Origin: Synechococcaceae cyanobacterium RL_1_2
Lineage (GTDB): Bacteria; Cyanobacteriota; Cyanobacteriia; Cyanobacteriales; JAAUPO01
Assembly (NCBI GenBank): GCA_012033095.1
Contig: JAAUPO010000141.1
Span: 1 to 6,558 of the forward strand
Length of the DNA stretch: 6,558 nucleotides
Direction of reading: 5' to 3'
A program made the translations under genes and the position numbers. The notes under the pieces are model-generated. The model made no database searches. It was given only the letters and a program-made list of their open reading frames with translations, and was not told the origin of the DNA. Of the stretch, positions 1 through 6,142 are shown one piece after another (the stretch's first letter is position 1; each line of letters starts with the position of its first letter).

Positions 1-943
1 AATGATTTGGTGATAGCCATGATCCTGAAGGTTTCCAGGAGAATGGGGCCTTCAGCAAAGTCCGATCGCGTTACGGAAACAATGGGTAAATCCAGCATCA
101 ACGCCTCGGCAAAGGTACTATAGCCAGGTTTTGACACAACTCGATCGCATAGGGCATAAAGTCCACGGGGCGATAGGTATGGGTGGAGATTTTGACTAAA
201 TTGGGGATCTCAGGGGCTTTTTGATCAAAGGAAATAAATTGCCAATCGGGGAAAGCTTGTAAATCTTGATAGGGCAAAGAATCCACCCCCATGCCACCAA
301 AACTGAGTAAGATCGTTTTTTCTTTGGGGCTATGGAGTTTAAAGGTTTCCCGTAAATGCTCTAGGTCTTGGGCCGGATGGTTCCCCACTAATCCCCGATC
401 TTCGATGGTAGAAAATGAAGCCATCTCCTCATGCATAGGTAAACGAAATAGGCGATCGCTTTGGCTATATTCCCCTCGAATTTGCTCCGCTAGCTCCAGA
501 TATTTGCCCCCCCAATCCTCATAGATAAAATCCCAACCAAAATTACTCATTAACCAACAGGGAACCCCTGCGGCTTTAGCGATCGCTCCGGCCAGCGGCG
601 GAATATCCCCAAATACCAATTTCACTTTATTGGTGGCCAAATATTCTGCTTCTGAGGCGATGAGGCGATCGCGGTGGCGATGAATTTCTTGCCATCGTTC
701 GTAGGTGGCTTCCTTATCCATCTGTAAGCTATCTGCCTGAATGACCCCCACATCAAATTGCCGATGACGTTGAATAAAGTCCCCGTTAAGACAAGAAGCC
801 AATAACCAATGGGGGGCCACCGTAGATAAAATTATTGTGATATTGGGATCTAGTTGTTTTACGGCATTCGCGATCGCAGAACAACGTACGGCATGGCCAA
901 AACCGTGGCTGGTAACGGAAAAATAAACGACGGGGCTAGACAT
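1..943 (-). pseudogene. ARA1-type glycosyltransferase-like protein, two frameshifts, cut by the window edge
   Basis: A GT-B-like glycosyltransferase, probably soluble; donor and acceptor are unknown. The first 267 codons (943 to 143) are intact. They include TSHGFGHAVR (residues 11-20, the N-terminal Gly-rich loop), GVIQADSLQMD (66-76), SNFGWDFIY (133-141) and LLSFGG (212-217). These match, in order, the N-terminal half of plant L-arabinokinase (VTGHGFGHATR, GAVQADALTVD, NFSWDFIY). The open frame then ends at a stop at 98-100. The expected C-terminal nucleotide-sugar site continues in a second frame: VVSKPGYSTFAEAL begins at 140 and runs on to LLETF at 27. It then continues in a third frame as QDHGYHQII from 26 to the edge. 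Each switch needs one missing base (modulo 3), near 141-143 and 26-27. Without repair, the product loses its sugar-nucleotide domain. No clear Shine-Dalgarno precedes the ATG at 943. Family is fairly sure; whether the gene is dead or mis-sequenced is open. Confidence 0.82.
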
Positions 944-1029
944 GAAAGATTCGAGGAAGGATAGGGTGCTGATAATTACTATAGTGCCGTAGCGACGGAT
1001 ATTAAAAAATGCGAGAGTTTCAACTTTGT

Positions 1030-1152
1030 CAGGACTTACACAAAAATTTCCATTCTGTCCTGGAAACCATGATGTTTGCAGATGTTTGGGGACAATCGTT
1101 CAAGCAAGTTCCAAATTTGGGGGATTTGAGGGAGCTTGTGGGTAAGTCCTAT
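1030..1152. mobile_element. Possible MITE or IS remnant with AGGACTTAC inverted ends
   Basis: AGGACTTACACAAA at 1031-1044 is inverted relative to TTGTGGGTAAGTCCT at 1136-1150, whose reverse complement is AGGACTTACCCACAA. The two ends share AGGACTTAC and then ACAA after a two-base offset. They enclose about 90 non-coding bases. AGGACTTAC-type ends recur in cyanobacterial intergenic DNA, from memory and unchecked here. No target-site duplication is evident and no transposase frame is present, so this is at best a non-autonomous or decayed element. The right end is also present twice more just downstream (see the 26-base repeat). Confidence 0.4.
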
Positions 1153-1204
1153 GTGTGGGGCTTGTGGGTAAGTTGTATTTGTGGGTCTTGCGGGTAAGTC
1201 CTAT
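1135..1204. repeat. 26-base tandem repeat, nearly three copies
   Basis: An 18-base core begins at 1135, 1161 and 1187, exactly 26 bases apart. The copies read CTTGTGGGTAAGTCCTAT, CTTGTGGGTAAGTTGTAT and CTTGCGGGTAAGTCCTAT. The eight-base spacers differ (GTGTGGGG, TTGTGGGT), so the copies have diverged. The period is not a multiple of three, which argues against a coding repeat. Each core ends in the same GTAAGTCCT as the inverted end at 1031, so the array may be a multiplied element end. Function is unknown. Confidence 0.75.
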
Positions 1205-1252
1205 TTATAATGAGGTAATGATATGTTCATTTTTAGCCCTCTCAAAACCCTA

Positions 1253-1303
1253 TCAAGTAAAGAATTAGAGGTGGTCAAATTCCAAATAACATTACTTACT
1301 TGA
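1253..1303. repeat. Perfect 8-base inverted repeat with 35-base loop
   Basis: TCAAGTAA at 1253-1260 is the exact reverse complement of TTACTTGA at 1296-1303. The loop is AT-rich and non-coding. A further CCTCT/AGAGG pair lies at about 1238-1242 and 1266-1270. This could be a fragment of a degenerate palindromic repeat. The long loop makes it a poor terminator, and no T-run follows. Confidence 0.4.
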
Positions 1304-1424
1304 GACCCTGAAAAATGCCTAAGGTGGCCAAGGCTGATGTAGGGAAAAATATAACCATAAGGGTTGCCCCTAGTTCCCCATGGATTCCCCACAGAATAGT
1401 TAAAAGCCTTATGATAAGTAACAC

Positions 1425-1438
1425 CCCCATTTCTGGGG
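1425..1438. other. Small G+C hairpin ahead of the BolA gene
   Basis: CCCCA at 1425-1429 and TGGGG at 1434-1438 form a five-base-pair stem with a TTTC loop, 30 bases before the BolA start codon. There is no T-run after it, so it does not look like an intrinsic terminator. It could lie in the 5' leader of the transcript, but no role can be assigned. Confidence 0.3.
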
Positions 1439-1468
1439 AAGATGTAATTAACGATTTTTAGCTAACCT

Positions 1469-1723
1469 ATGATCACTCTCCAACAAGTAGAAGATTTAAT
1501 TAAACAAGGCATTCCTGGAGCCCAAGTGCAGGTCAATGACCTTAAAGGGACGGGGGATCACCTCGAAGCGATCGTGGTATCCGATGAGTTTGAAGGTAAG
1601 TCCCTAGTCAAACAACATCAGCTAGTCTTTTCCACCCTGCGGGATCATCTTGATAGTGGCATTATCCATGCCCTGGCTCTCCAAACCTATACCGTCGCGA
1701 AGTGGAATCAACAACATAGTTAA
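1469..1723 (+). CDS. BolA family protein (IbaG/BolA-like)
   Basis: This 84-residue cytoplasmic protein fits a minimal BolA domain. BolA proteins partner with monothiol CGFS glutaredoxins and bind or hand over [2Fe-2S] clusters. Some also affect transcription, cell shape or stress responses. The N-terminal helix (residues 3-12) is followed by VQVNDLKGTGDHLEAIVVS (20-38), the strand-turn-strand that holds the variable cluster-ligand loop, here with His31 (BolA_H type rather than the Cys type). FEGKSLVKQHQLVFSTL (41-57) is the helix-turn-helix-like segment. IIHALALQTYT (65-75) carries the conserved His67, a probable cluster ligand at the glutaredoxin interface. No strong Shine-Dalgarno precedes the ATG, which is common in cyanobacteria. 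The stop lies 19 bases before trpC on the same strand, suggesting one transcript. No glutaredoxin gene is in view. Confidence 0.9.
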   Translation: MITLQQVEDLIKQGIPGAQVQVNDLKGTGDHLEAIVVSDEFEGKSLVKQHQLVFSTLRDHLDSGIIHALALQTYTVAKWNQQHS

Positions 1724-1732
1724 TTAGTTAAT
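1717..1732. repeat. Octamer direct repeat across the BolA stop codon
   Basis: TAGTTAAT occurs twice in tandem (1717-1724 and 1725-1732). It supplies the BolA stop and most of the short spacer before trpC. A strand-slippage duplication is the simplest origin. No regulatory role is visible. Confidence 0.5.
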
Positions 1733-1742
1733 TTATCTATCC

Positions 1743-2627
1743 ATGGAAATTAGAAGAAAACGTCCTGCTCCTGCGATTAACGTTAGTTTTTTAGAGTATC
1801 AAGTTAAAACCGACGATGGCGAGCCCAACAATATCCTTGAGGAAATCGTTTGGCAGAAGGAAAAGGAAGTGGATCAATGGCGAGAACAAACCACCCTGGA
1901 GCAGTTACGGCCCAAGGTGGCCGCTGCCCCTCCAGTTAGGGATTTTCGCCATGCTTTAATCACCAGCGATCGCTCCCCGGCCTTGATTGCAGAGGTTAAA
2001 AAGGCATCTCCTAGTAAAGGGATAATCAAAGAAAATTTTGATCCCGTCGCGATCGCCCAAGCCTACGAAGCTGGTGGGGCCACTTGTCTATCGGTGTTAA
2101 CGGATCAAAAATTTTTCCAAGGTAGTTTTGAAAATTTATCCTTGGTGCGTCAAGCGGTAAATTTACCCTTACTGTGTAAGGAATTTGTTATTTACCCCTA
2201 CCAAATTTACTTAGCCCGTATCCATGGAGCTGACGCAGTACTGTTGATTGCCTCGATCCTCAGCGATCAAGATTTATACTATTTCACTAAAATCGTTAAA
2301 TCCGTGGGCATGACGGCCCTAGTGGAAGTCCATACCCTCGCTGAACTCGATCGCGTCCTGGCCATTGATGGTATTGATTTAATTGGCATCAATAACCGTA
2401 ACCTAGGGGATTTTTCCGTGAGCCTTGAAACCACCCAAACCCTATTAACCCAACGACAAGGGGAGATTGAGGCCAAGGGAGCCGCGATCGTGAGTGAATC
2501 AGGCCTATACACCCACAAGGATTTGCAATACGTGCAACAGGCAGGGGCTAGGGCTGTATTGATCGGGGAATCGCTGGTAAAACAGGACGATATTACCCAA
2601 GCGGTACAAAATCTTTACCAACCATAA
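1743..2627 (+). CDS. trpC: Indole-3-glycerol-phosphate synthase
   Basis: This 294-residue protein is a single (beta/alpha)8-barrel enzyme. It closes the ring of carboxyphenylamino-deoxyribulose phosphate, with loss of CO2 and water, to give indole-3-glycerol phosphate for tryptophan synthesis in the cytoplasm. By alignment with known family enzymes, Lys86 in [11 protein letters not shown] (83-93) is the catalytic lysine, Lys146 in LLCKEFVI (143-150) the general acid and Glu195 in LVEVHT (193-198) the general base. Asn217 in GINNRNL (215-221) and Glu252-Ser253 in VSESGL (250-255) complete the active site, and GES (275-277) belongs to the phosphate-binding end. The ~40 residues before the barrel helix are longer than in E. 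coli but usual for cyanobacteria. The frame is intact. It is a stand-alone trpC, not fused to trpF and with no other trp gene nearby, as is typical of cyanobacteria, whose trp genes are scattered. It is probably co-transcribed with the BolA gene. Confidence 0.96.
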   Translation: MEIRRKRPAPAINVSFLEYQVKTDDGEPNNILEEIVWQKEKEVDQWREQTTLEQLRPKVAAAPPVRDFRHALITSDRSPALIAEVKKASPSKGIIKENFDPVAIAQAYEAGGATCLSVLTDQKFFQGSFENLSLVRQAVNLPLLCKEFVIYPYQIYLARIHGADAVLLIASILSDQDLYYFTKIVKSVGMTALVEVHTLAELDRVLAIDGIDLIGINNRNLGDFSVSLETTQTLLTQRQGEIEAKGAAIVSESGLYTHKDLQYVQQAGARAVLIGESLVKQDDITQAVQNLYQP

Positions 2628-2736
2628 CCAGTTACCATCAACTTTTATAGTCTTTTTGAATAATTACGGGAAATAAATAGAGCTAAAAATAAGCTACAGC
2701 AAGAAATAACCATCCCATACCAAATAAAATTGACTA

Positions 2737-2877
2737 TAACTAATGCTAGGGTCTGTCATCATTAAACCTGAAGCTTTTCTTCGCTAAGGATTTCAGTTTA
2801 AAACTATACTTTTTGAACCTGGCTCAGGATCAACGTTTTAATGCTAATTGATGACACTCCCTAGTAACTAATGCTAG
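2737..2877. repeat. 13-base direct repeat bracketing the MITE-like element
   Basis: TAACTAATGCTAG occurs at 2737-2749 and again at 2865-2877, on either side of the inverted-repeat element. If this is the target duplication, the element proper is 2750-2864. If only CTAG was duplicated, the longer match is an older flanking repeat. The two cannot be told apart without an empty-site allele. Confidence 0.6.
2746..2864. mobile_element. MITE-like element with inverted ends and CTAG flanks
   Basis: The left end CTAGGGTCTGTCATCATTAA (2746-2765) is mirrored by the right end, whose reverse complement begins CTAGGGAGTGTCATCAATTA (2864 to 2845). The ends share CTAGGG, then TGTCATCA, then TTA after a one-base gap. 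CTAG at both outer edges (2746-2749, 2861-2864) fits a YTAR target duplication of the kind made by the IS5 group. Inside, TTAAACCTGAA (2762-2772) can pair with TTCAGTTTAA (2792-2801), and CCTG/CAGG (2818-2821, 2825-2828) forms a mini-hairpin. There is no open frame, so it would need a transposase in trans. It sits between the ends of two convergent genes, where insertion does little harm. Confidence 0.6.
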
Positions 2878-2908
2878 TTTTAGTGTTGGTTTCAGGTTGA
2901 CTTTGGGT

Positions 2909-4765
2909 TTATGGTTTGTGGCCTAATAACCAATAGGTATCCATGGGGCCTTTGCCTTTAACCTCGATCGTGCCCCGTTTCTCAAATAAAAAATGGGTTT
3001 TAAGGCGCTCGTAGGTGGAGGCGGTGGTGTGGATTTTGCCAGGGGTTCCATGGGTTTCCATCCGTGAGGCGATATTCACCACATCTCCCCACACATCGTA
3101 GGCAAATTTATGGGTACCAATAACAGCCCCCACCACTGGGCCACCGGTACTAATGCCAATGCGTAGTTGGAGGGAGTCACCGTTAGCCCAAGTAAATTGT
3201 TGGATCTCCTGCTGCATTGCTAAAGCCATAGCAGCGATCGCGGCGGCATGATCTGCCCTTTCGATGGGTAACCCCCCGATCACAAAATAGGAATCCCCAA
3301 TGGTACGTATCTTTTCAACCCCGTGGTGTTGGGAGAGGCGATCGAAAATAGAAAAAATTTGATTGAGCAGGTTCACCACTGCCCTAGGGGCCATCTCCGC
3401 TGTGCGGGGGGTAAAGCTTACAATGTCAGTAAACAACACCGTAATTTCTTCATAGTAGTCGGCGATGGTTTCCCCTTCCTTGAGTCGTGTGGCAATCACT
3501 TCTGGCAATACATTTAGTAATAAGCGATCGGCCTTTTCCCGTTCTGCTTGAATCGCTTCCTCCGCTTCCTTGCGCCAGGTAATATCTTCTAACACCCCTA
3601 ACACCCCCACCACTTCCCCTTCCATATTATTAATAGGAATACGGTGGCTATCTAACCACACCGTTTTGCCGTTATTGGAATGTTGTTTAATATCAATGAC
3701 ATGGGAATCGGGTCTATTTTTGGCCATGACGGCTTTGTCCTTAGCTCGATATAGTTCTGCCGCAGCCGGATCAGCCAACAGATCATAATCGGTTTTGCCA
3801 ATGACCTGATCGGGGTGGGTAAATTGGATCGCTTCGGCCCAGCGGCGGTTACACCCTTGAAAGACTAAATTTTGATCCTTCCAAAATACTTGCTGGGGAA
3901 TATTGTCTAAAATGGTGCGCAGATTATCTTTGGAGGTGGTTAATTCCTGCTCAATCTTTTTGCGGCTAGAAATATCCCGGGCTGTCCAAATAACTTGATG
4001 GCCATTGAAGGGGGCAATGCTGGCCATAAACCAAATTTCCCCGATGAGGGCATATTCAAACTCGATCGCTTTTCCTTGATCAAAGCACGCTTCAATATGT
4101 TGTTGGAACAGGGCGCGGGTGGGTTGTTCATCAAAAGCCTCGATCGTTAAGCTAACAATATCAACATCCTCCCCATAGCTCGTACTAACATTAGTGGGGA
4201 TTACGTTTACCCCGTCTAGGTCGCGATCAATAATTAATACTAGATCCGTCATCATATTAATTAAGGTCTCTAGCTTAGACTCAGAAGATTGGAGTTTTTC
4301 TTCTAATAGTTGTCGTTGCTCGATTTCAGCCTGGAGTTGATCATTTTGTGCTACCAATTGTTGATATTGGCGACTAATTTTAATTTGGTGGCTAATCCTC
4401 AGCAACATTTCCTCTGGCTGAAAGGGCTTGAAGGCATAGTCTGTAATGCCGAGGTGAAAGGCTCTAACTTTATTAAACCTGTCATTTTCCCCCACCATCA
4501 AAATAACGGGAATGGAGCTAGTGGAGGGATTCTTTTTTAGGTGTTCACAGACCTGCAATCCATCCATCCCTGGCATTTGGAAATCCAATAAAATTAGATC
4601 CGGTGGTTGCTCCTTCACTAGGGCTAACGCTTCCAGACCATCCTTCGCTAGCTGAACTTGGTAACGTTTGCTGGTTAAAACATGACTAATCATATGGCGC
4701 ACCCCATCCCGATCATCTACCACGAGAATAGAGGGACGATCGAGGGGGATGGAAAACTCAGGCAT
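2909..4765 (-). CDS. Response-regulator adenylate cyclase (receiver-PAS-PAS-class III cyclase)
   Basis: This 618-residue soluble signalling enzyme probably makes cAMP from ATP. Residues 11-128 form a receiver domain: acidic pair Asp17-Asp18, phospho-acceptor Asp61 in LLDFQMPGMDG, switch Tyr110 and Lys113 in YAFKPF. The conserved Ser/Thr is replaced by Val91. Residues ~135-170 are a Gln/Glu-rich coiled coil. Two PAS domains follow, at ~165-270 (ending ARDISSRKK) and ~283-398 (ending LEDITWRKE), and a helical linker leads to the catalytic domain at ~438-615. Metal-binding Asp447 (LFTDIVSFT) and Asp491 (TIGDSY) are present, as are transition-state Asn564 and Arg568 (VVNIASRME). Lys485 and Asp557 mark ATP over GTP and class IIIa rather than the Thr-bearing IIIb type. 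There is no membrane segment. The ATG lies five bases after the stop of the upstream HD gene, with no strong Shine-Dalgarno, so translational coupling is likely. The partner histidine kinase is not in the window. Confidence 0.93.
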   Translation of the reverse strand: MPEFSIPLDRPSILVVDDRDGVRHMISHVLTSKRYQVQLAKDGLEALALVKEQPPDLILLDFQMPGMDGLQVCEHLKKNPSTSSIPVILMVGENDRFNKVRAFHLGITDYAFKPFQPEEMLLRISHQIKISRQYQQLVAQNDQLQAEIEQRQLLEEKLQSSESKLETLINMMTDLVLIIDRDLDGVNVIPTNVSTSYGEDVDIVSLTIEAFDEQPTRALFQQHIEACFDQGKAIEFEYALIGEIWFMASIAPFNGHQVIWTARDISSRKKIEQELTTSKDNLRTILDNIPQQVFWKDQNLVFQGCNRRWAEAIQFTHPDQVIGKTDYDLLADPAAAELYRAKDKAVMAKNRPDSHVIDIKQHSNNGKTVWLDSHRIPINNMEGEVVGVLGVLEDITWRKEAEEAIQAEREKADRLLLNVLPEVIATRLKEGETIADYYEEITVLFTDIVSFTPRTAEMAPRAVVNLLNQIFSIFDRLSQHHGVEKIRTIGDSYFVIGGLPIERADHAAAIAAMALAMQQEIQQFTWANGDSLQLRIGISTGGPVVGAVIGTHKFAYDVWGDVVNIASRMETHGTPGKIHTTASTYERLKTHFLFEKRGTIEVKGKGPMDTYWLLGHKP

Positions 4766-4770
4766 TAAGA

Positions 4771-5082
4771 TTAGACTGGTTGAAGATAGGGGGATTGTAA
4801 AACTTTTTGGGTTTCAGTAAATAGCTTAAAGATACAATCGGAAATAATCTGGACTAGTTCCGATGGACATTGGGCTAAAAATTCCTCTCCATCAATCTTA
4901 CCTTGGAAAAAATTTTCTGCGGCGGCCAGATCCTTGCTAATGGCTTCAAACCCTAAATATTTGAGCATATAGGTGGCGAGGGGGGAATTTTTTAGATCAT
5001 AATCAGAAGTGGCTTCCCGACCTAACTCTAAAAGACTCAATATTTCTTCTTCTACGGTGGTTTTGGGGAATATAGGGTTCCT
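4771..5082 (-). pseudogene. Displaced C-terminal part of the HD phosphohydrolase gene
   Basis: This open frame has no credible start of its own: it opens after a TAA at 5085-5083, and the only initiator near its beginning is a TTG inside LSLLELG. It has the look of real coding DNA, giving TTVEEEILSLLELG and then ~80 residues ending LQSPYLQPV, with the stop five bases before the cyclase ATG. Removing one base from the CCCC or AAAA run read on the minus strand (plus-strand 5061-5068, TTTTGGGG) fuses it to the upstream frame as KEPYIPKTTVEEEILSLLEL. The joined protein would be about 452 residues. It is therefore most likely the true C-terminus and not a separate gene. Confidence 0.75.
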
Positions 5083-6130
5083 TTAACGGGGGTAAAAAAT
5101 CATCTAGGCGGGGTAGTTTTTCTCCGGGGCGGGGCATTTGTCCCATCATGGTGGCGATCGGGACTTCGGCTCCTAGGCGTAGGGCGATCGCTTCAATAAC
5201 GGCAATGGTCAATAGTTTGATGCCCATATAGGTGCGGCCTAAGGTCAAATTATAATGGGCCCGTTGTTCCAGGTAAGCGTACCGTTCATCGGAGGGTACC
5301 CCTTCAAACTGGTGAAACACCGATGCTGGTTTTAAAAACCGTAAAAAACCGGTCATTTTTTCCATGGCAATGCGATAATCCCTCACCGTATAAATATTGG
5401 CATTATCTAAACGATGGTTAGTTTCCGGCATTAAACTCCAGGTATTCCCTAAAAAGATCCCCGGTATATCGGCAAAACCATCCACATCTCGATTCGCGAT
5501 CATGACCGCTTTTTTCAAAATTGCGGTGATGGTGTCGGGGGTAAAGTTTAAGTGGAATTGTTCACCCGCGTCGGTTAGTCTTGTTTGTAGCTGCTCAAAA
5601 ATGTGACGATCGCGAAAGGGAATAGTAATCTCAATACAAGTCACAATCTGGGCAATGAGGCCTAGATCCATCATCGGTTCTAAGACTTTGGCGGCAACGA
5701 TCGCACTCAAAAATTCATTTTGGCCAGCGTAGGGGGACAATTCCTGATGGGCCCGAAACCCAAAAATAGTTTTAACCAATTCATAGGCCGGATCGGTGTG
5801 GGTGGGATGATCACCACGGATAAATAATTTGTCCTTCACTTCATGGATAAAAGGGGCCACGTAATAGCTCAAATTGATATTGATGCTTTGATCCACCTGC
5901 ACATAAACAATGTCGTGGAATAAGGCTGCTAATACTTGAATGGGGTCTTCTTCTCCTCCCACATGGAAAATATGGTCGGGGTTATGGAAATATCGCCATG
6001 GGCCAGACATGGTTTCCACAATCAGTTCCGCGATCGTCTCTAGTTGGGATTCCTGATAGGGAATAGTTAAATAATCAAAGCACCAACATAGTTTGTCAAA
6101 GCATCGTTGTTTATTTTTATCAAAACCCAT
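5003..6130 (-). CDS. HD-superfamily metal-dependent phosphohydrolase, C-terminus frameshifted
   Basis: This is a probable cytoplasmic metal-dependent hydrolase of unknown substrate. The 375-codon open frame has RYFHNPDHIFHV (46-57), then ALFHDIVYVQVD (69-80) with the signature His72-Asp73, and ANRDVDGFAD (212-221), whose Asp215 or Asp217 would be the last metal ligand. The spacing and the FHN..H plus FHD.VY pattern resemble the COG4339-type HD family (YHN..H, FHD.VY). Two weakly hydrophobic segments near 300-330 look like buried helices, not membrane spans. The last ~20 residues (from HRRRRNIESF on) are a low-quality Arg-rich tail, because the real C-terminus continues in another frame (see 4771-5082). 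The start is well supported by GAGG eight bases before the ATG. It is the first gene of a two-gene unit with the cyclase. HD assignment is fairly sure; the reaction is not known. Confidence 0.8.
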   Translation of the reverse strand: MGFDKNKQRCFDKLCWCFDYLTIPYQESQLETIAELIVETMSGPWRYFHNPDHIFHVGGEEDPIQVLAALFHDIVYVQVDQSININLSYYVAPFIHEVKDKLFIRGDHPTHTDPAYELVKTIFGFRAHQELSPYAGQNEFLSAIVAAKVLEPMMDLGLIAQIVTCIEITIPFRDRHIFEQLQTRLTDAGEQFHLNFTPDTITAILKKAVMIANRDVDGFADIPGIFLGNTWSLMPETNHRLDNANIYTVRDYRIAMEKMTGFLRFLKPASVFHQFEGVPSDERYAYLEQRAHYNLTLGRTYMGIKLLTIAVIEAIALRLGAEVPIATMMGQMPRPGEKLPRLDDFLPPLKEPYIPQNHRRRRNIESFRVRSGSHF

Positions 6131-6138
6131 AGATATAA

Positions 6139-6142
6139 CCTC
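6139..6142 (-). promoter_or_regulatory. Ribosome binding site of the HD gene
   Basis: GAGG on the minus strand lies eight bases before the ATG at 6130. It is the clearest Shine-Dalgarno in the window and fixes the start of the HD protein. Confidence 0.6.

Larger units (their letters stand above)
944..1468. other. Non-coding stretch rich in repeats between divergent genes
   Basis: This 525-base gap separates the minus-strand glycosyltransferase from the plus-strand BolA gene, so it should hold both promoters. No convincing gene is present: the short open frames at 1009-1197 (plus) and 1201-1392 (minus) have no family motifs and cover repeats. It contains a possible element end at 1030-1043, a 26-base tandem repeat at 1135-1204, an inverted repeat at 1253-1303 and a small hairpin at 1425-1438. 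A TATAGT hexamer read on the minus strand at 984-979 and a TATGAT hexamer on the plus strand at 1410-1415 could be -10 boxes. Neither has a good -35 partner at 16-18 bases, so no promoter is called. Confidence 0.6.

Noticed and set aside
30..1070. Near match between GGTTTCCAGGAGAATGG (30-46) and the inverse of 1050-1068
   Set aside because: Only ~17 bases with a two-base gap. One copy is in coding sequence and the surroundings do not match, so chance is the likely cause.
1009..1197. 62-residue open frame, plus strand
   Set aside because: Its end is made of the 26-base tandem repeat, whose period breaks the reading frame. It has no ribosome site or family motif.
1135..1204. CRISPR-like array
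   Set aside because: The units are only 26 bases in total with 8-base spacers, far too short for spacers, and there are no cas genes.
1206..1211. TATAAT as a -10 box for the BolA gene
   Set aside because: It matches the consensus, but there is no -35 hexamer at 16-18 bases and it lies 258 bases before the gene, at the edge of a repeat.
1201..1392. 63-residue open frame, minus strand, with GNPWGTRGNPYG
   Set aside because: RGNPYG-like peptides arise from translating common GGGGCAACCC intergenic repeats. There is no ribosome site and no recognisable fold.
2628..2745. Intrinsic terminator after trpC
   Set aside because: T-runs are present (TTTTATAGTCTTTTTG), but no stable G+C stem comes before them.
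4771..5040. Independent 89-residue gene with a TTG start
   Set aside because: The TTG lies inside a sequence that reads on smoothly from the HD gene, and there is no ribosome site before it.
5061..5068. Programmed +1 frameshift at CCC-C in the HD gene
   Set aside because: Pro CCC-C can slip, but the zero-frame stop is ~20 codons further on and no stimulatory stop or structure is next to the slip site. A simple indel is more likely.
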